Positions 5,483 through 7,162 of a DNA stretch of 7,162 bases are shown here, in pieces. Positions within the stretch are counted from its first letter, which is position 1. Every line of letters begins with the position of its first letter. The DNA lies in contig DCHJ01000048.1 in assembly GCA_002314805.1 (NCBI GenBank), positions 1 through 7,162 on the forward strand. The letters run 5' to 3'. The notes beneath the pieces were generated by a model. The model was not told the origin of the DNA, ran no database searches, and saw nothing but the letters and a program-made list of their open reading frames with translations. The DNA is from Lachnospiraceae bacterium UBA1755. GTDB taxonomy: Bacteria; Bacillota; Clostridia; Lachnospirales; Lachnospiraceae. The translations under genes and the position numbers were made by a program.

Positions 5483-6151
5483 TCAAATATCAAATCTGTT
5501 TATCAGCTCTTCTCTGTTTACTATGCGGATCTTCCCACGCATTACTGTGATAAGCCCGTCTTTCGCAAAACGTTTGAGAAGTCTTGCTACGACCTCTCTT
5601 GCTGTATTCAGTTCAGCTGCTATTGACTCCTGAGTTTTGTTTATCGTATCTGAATCCTTCCCGCAGCTTTCATTGAGCAGGTACTTGGCAAGCCTGAAAT
5701 CTACCCTTTCAAATAGCATTCTGCTCATTACATCAGTAACTTTTGACATACGTTTCAGTATCAGTTCATAGGTGGCGCATTTCAGTTCCGGATTCTCCTG
5801 CATCACCTTATTGTATGCCTGTGGCCCTATTGCAAGCATCTCAGTATCCTCTTCCGTGACCATCTCAGTCTGGATCGTGATCTGACTGAGCGCACAGGCC
5901 GCAGCAAACACACAGTGATCGCCTGCTGATAACCTGAACAGGGTCACCTCCCGACCTTCTTCAGAAATGGCAGCCACCCGAAGTCTCCCCCTCAGTATAT
6001 ATATAACTCCCAGGCAGGCCATATCATGACTGTACATAAGAGTACCTCTCCTGCAGCTGATCTCGCTGGTATTGGATCTGATATACTCTTTTTCCCTTGA
6101 GTCCAGCATATGCCAGAACGGGATGTTTTCCAGTTGTGTTATGTTGCTCAT
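5483..6151 (-). CDS. Crp/Fnr-family transcriptional regulator
   Basis: Counting from the ATG at 6151 the protein has 222 residues; the numbers below count from an in-frame GTG three codons earlier. The N-terminal cyclic-nucleotide-binding fold (about 10-125) shows YILRGRLRV (54-62) and GREVTLFRLSAGDHCVF (69-85). It lacks the arginine/serine phosphate-binding signature for cAMP, so another effector or none is likely. Cysteines C83 and C89 sit in GDHCVFAAACALSQI, and C36, C49, C128 and C166 lie elsewhere; no FNR-type N-terminal iron-sulfur cluster motif is present. The C-terminal helix-turn-helix (TQESIAAELNTAREVVARLLKRF, 176-198, given in parts) keeps the Arg188-Glu189-x3-Arg193 pattern that CRP uses to read GTGA half-sites. 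I prefer ATG 6151 because GGGTG lies 6 nt upstream; the GTG has no ribosome site. It has its own upstream promoter and ends convergent with the PadR operon. Confidence 0.9.
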   Translation of the reverse strand: MSNITQLENIPFWHMLDSREKEYIRSNTSEISCRRGTLMYSHDMACLGVIYILRGRLRVAAISEEGREVTLFRLSAGDHCVFAAACALSQITIQTEMVTEEDTEMLAIGPQAYNKVMQENPELKCATYELILKRMSKVTDVMSRMLFERVDFRLAKYLLNESCGKDSDTINKTQESIAAELNTAREVVARLLKRFAKDGLITVMRGKIRIVNREELINRFDI

Positions 6152-6205
6152 TGCATTCACCCTGTAACGTAAACAGATTTGCGGCTGGCGTAATTTCCTG
6201 ATGAC

Positions 6206-6233
6206 AGCTTATTGCCATTGGCTATGATGTCAA
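6206..6233 (-). promoter_or_regulatory. Candidate promoter of the Crp/Fnr gene with palindrome in its spacer
   Basis: On the minus strand a perfect TTGACA (6228-6233) is followed after 16 nt by TAAGCT (6206-6211), a weak -10. A 9-bp palindrome, GCCA-T-TGGC (6214-6222 on the plus strand), lies in the spacer. A perfect -35 with a poor -10 and an internal dyad suggests a regulated promoter. The leader would run about 50 nt to the ATG at 6151. Confidence 0.4.
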
Positions 6234-6259
6234 AGAAGCCTTACCCACTATGAAAAATG

Positions 6260-6823
6260 TCATTTCCTGTACCCGCACTTCGGGCAAACACCGTTGTCAT
6301 CAAGAAGAATACCGCAGAGCGGACAGCGATCCTTTGTCCCCTTTACTTCATATTCCTGTGAAGCAGCATTAACACCGCTTGTGAAGGTGAGCTTTGCAAT
6401 ATTAAGCTTATCCTTAAGCAGATCATAAACTATCTTGATCATACCCTCTACGGTCATAGTCTCCTTTGTCACGACCAGACGGCTGTCCGGATATGCTGTC
6501 GCAAGCTCTGTACTGAAGGCTTCTCCCTTCATCCTGTTCTGCGGATGTCCGTTTCTGATTCCCTGCTTTGCGTACACTTCAAGGATCGCAGGAAGCAGGG
6601 GATCATCCTGACGAAGGATGAGTGCATGGTCAAAGTTCTTCAGTACTTCCCATGCGGTCTTCTGGATCTCATTGCACGGGAATACCATGTTGACGCCTTC
6701 GTTCACCGTATCTTCGACCTCGATAGTCAATACTCCTGTATGCCCGTGAAGATACTGCGCCTCGCCCTGAAATCCGTAAAATCTGTGTGCGTACTGCAGA
6801 TCAAATGTTGTAATACTTCTCAT
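6260..6823 (-). CDS. QueD/6-pyruvoyl-tetrahydropterin synthase homologue lacking the catalytic Cys, with C-terminal zinc ribbon
   Basis: This 187-residue protein has the tunnelling (T-fold) 6-pyruvoyl-tetrahydropterin synthase fold. Zn ligands are kept: H13 (FDLQYAHRF), H26 and H28 (LHGH). The catalytic Asp-His pair is present at D65-H66 (NFDHALIL), and E126 follows in ETMTVEGM. The catalytic cysteine that lies four residues before LHGH in QueD is replaced by A22 (GEAQYLHGH), and no Glu stands three before it as in the folate-type PTPS-III. E. coli QueD has 121 residues; here an insert around 84-105 and a C-terminal rubredoxin-like zinc ribbon (C167-P-L-C170 and C180-P-K-C183) add length. No queC, queE or folE gene is in the window, so a queuosine role should not be assumed. 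GGAGG lies 8 nt before ATG 6823. It lies 97 bp downstream of the transporter on the same strand, but has a regulatory-looking region of its own. Confidence 0.88.
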   Translation of the reverse strand: MRSITTFDLQYAHRFYGFQGEAQYLHGHTGVLTIEVEDTVNEGVNMVFPCNEIQKTAWEVLKNFDHALILRQDDPLLPAILEVYAKQGIRNGHPQNRMKGEAFSTELATAYPDSRLVVTKETMTVEGMIKIVYDLLKDKLNIAKLTFTSGVNAASQEYEVKGTKDRCPLCGILLDDNGVCPKCGYRK

Positions 6824-6851
6824 GTTTCATACCTCCATTGAAATTTGATTT

Positions 6852-6880
6852 TTATTAATGATAATAATTCCTATTATCAA
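6852..6880 (-). promoter_or_regulatory. Candidate promoter of the QueD-like gene
   Basis: On the minus strand TTGATA (6875-6880, five of six) is followed after 17 nt by TAATAA (6852-6857, three of six). Transcription would start near 6845, a short distance before GGAGG. The -35 is inside the palindrome at 6859-6879, so a repressor bound there would block this promoter. Confidence 0.4.
6859..6879. promoter_or_regulatory. Fur-box-like palindrome TGATAAT-N7-ATTATCA
   Basis: The arms are perfect 7-bp inverted repeats. The minus-strand 19-mer at 6860-6878 matches the classic Fur box of GATAAT hexamers at 15 of 19 bases by my alignment. It overlaps the -35 and spacer of the QueD-like promoter. PerR, Zur and Fur boxes share this general form, so the metal or peroxide specificity cannot be read. 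Confidence 0.5.
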
Positions 6881-6886
6881 ATTCCA

Positions 6887-6899
6887 GTGACTTAGTCAC
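6887..6899. promoter_or_regulatory. GTGAC-TTA-GTCAC dyad, candidate Crp/Fnr-family site
   Basis: Perfect 5-bp arms with a 3-bp centre. The minus strand reads TGTGA-N5-TCAC, like a CRP site (TGTGA-N6-TCACA) but one base shorter. It lies just upstream of the QueD-like promoter's -35, with its centre about 48 nt before the predicted start, near where an activator would sit. Confidence 0.4.
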
Positions 6900-6920
6900 A
6901 AACAGAGATATTTTTTCATC

Positions 6921-7162
6921 CTATACTTTTATGCTCTCAAGGGTGCCTGAGATCAATAACAGTGCTGCAAGTCCGACAATGAAGCCGGCGATCTGCCTTC
7001 CTGTCATTTTCTCTCTGAATAATATGATAGACGCAATGGTTGTAAGCAATAATCCTCCGATACTGTAGGCCGGGAAGAATATGACGGTAGGAAGTGATGC
7101 CACAAGCTTCAGATTGTTCACATTAAGGAATACGTACAGCACTGCCTGCAGCGCAAACGCTG
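6921..7162 (-). CDS. EamA/DMT-family transporter, C-terminal end only
   Basis: The frame is open from the right edge to the TAG at 6921-6923, giving 79 residues of a protein whose start is outside the window. It reads as the last three or so transmembrane helices of a drug/metabolite transporter. A helix around AFALQAVLYVFLNV is followed by the loop NNLKLVASLPT, then SIGGLLLTTIASIILFREK and RQIAGFIVGLAALLLISG. The FREKMTGRQIAGF loop matches the EamA pattern in which an ERLT-type turn precedes the final helix. The family exports or imports small metabolites; the substrate is unknown. No clear terminator follows before the QueD-like gene 97 bp downstream on the same strand, so read-through into it is possible. 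Confidence 0.85.
   Translation of the reverse strand, partial: AFALQAVLYVFLNVNNLKLVASLPTVIFFPAYSIGGLLLTTIASIILFREKMTGRQIAGFIVGLAALLLISGTLESIKV

Larger units (their letters stand above)
6842..6883. repeat. Outer inverted repeat enclosing the Fur-like palindrome
   Basis: AATTTGAT (6842-6849) and ATCAAATT (6876-6883) are perfect 8-bp inverted arms. The right arm overlaps the right arm of the TGATAAT/ATTATCA palindrome, so in RNA the two pairings would exclude each other. The region is AT-rich, so chance is a real possibility. Confidence 0.4.

Noticed and set aside
6152..6160. GTG start of the Crp/Fnr gene at 6160
   Set aside because: No Shine-Dalgarno before it, while ATG 6151 has GGGTG at 6 nt. 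The difference is only three residues and not certain.
3199..6207. CTGATGACAG shared at about 3199 and 6198
   Set aside because: A 10-base match in 7 kb is expected many times by chance.
6260..6823. Naming this gene queD and assigning queuosine synthesis
   Set aside because: The catalytic Cys is missing, a zinc ribbon is added and no other queuosine gene is present.
1..7162. CRISPR array, tRNA, rRNA, insertion sequence or phage genes
   Set aside because: None of their signatures (spaced direct repeats, cloverleaf, transposase motifs, terminal repeats) was seen on either strand.

Overview
The window looks like chromosomal DNA from a mid-GC Clostridia member, most likely Lachnospiraceae-like. 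The grounds are strong AGGAGG ribosome sites, sigma-A type promoters, and a gene set I associate with that group: a PadR/HAAS/DUF4097 module, an HMWP-type HD protein, and a zinc-ribbon 6-pyruvoyl-tetrahydropterin-synthase homologue. This placement is from family memory, not a search. I see no tRNA, rRNA, CRISPR array, insertion sequence or phage gene.

Layout, left to right. (1) Positions 1-2308, minus strand: an rlmI-like 23S rRNA cytosine methyltransferase is followed after 4 bp by a secreted 5'-nucleotidase-type metallophosphatase that runs off the left edge. Their leader (2309-2465) holds an extended -10 promoter, a GNRA-capped hairpin beginning at the predicted transcript start, and a 13-bp tandem repeat. 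(2) Positions 2635-3105, minus: a small HD-domain hydrolase with a complete metal-ligand set. (3) Positions 3106-3481: a 376-bp divergent intergenic region ending in a near-consensus promoter that carries a dyad in its spacer. (4) Positions 3482-5374, plus: a tightly coupled three-gene operon of a PadR repressor, a HAAS-domain (DUF1700) membrane protein, and a membrane-anchored DUF4097 protein with ten regularly spaced Thr-Gly turns. (5) Positions 5375-5482: a convergent gap with a 12-bp perfect hairpin. (6) Positions 5483-6151, minus: a Crp/Fnr-family regulator with its own promoter. (7) Positions 6260-6823, minus: a QueD-fold protein lacking the catalytic cysteine and carrying a C-terminal zinc ribbon; upstream lie a Fur-box-like palindrome and a GTGAC/GTCAC dyad. 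(8) Positions 6921-7162, minus: the C-terminal end of an EamA/DMT transporter running off the right edge.

How the genes may work together. The PadR operon is the clearest functional unit: a cytoplasmic repressor, a membrane protein with a helical signalling domain, and a surface beta-repeat protein, consistent with an envelope-sensing module that controls its own expression. On the right, the Crp/Fnr regulator keeps the CRP-like Arg-Glu-x3-Arg recognition pattern, and a TGTGA/TCAC dyad lies upstream of the neighbouring QueD-like gene. Local regulation is therefore plausible but unproven. The most novel points are the Cys-less QueD-like protein with its two-operator upstream region, and the 5'-terminal hairpin of the rlmI transcript.
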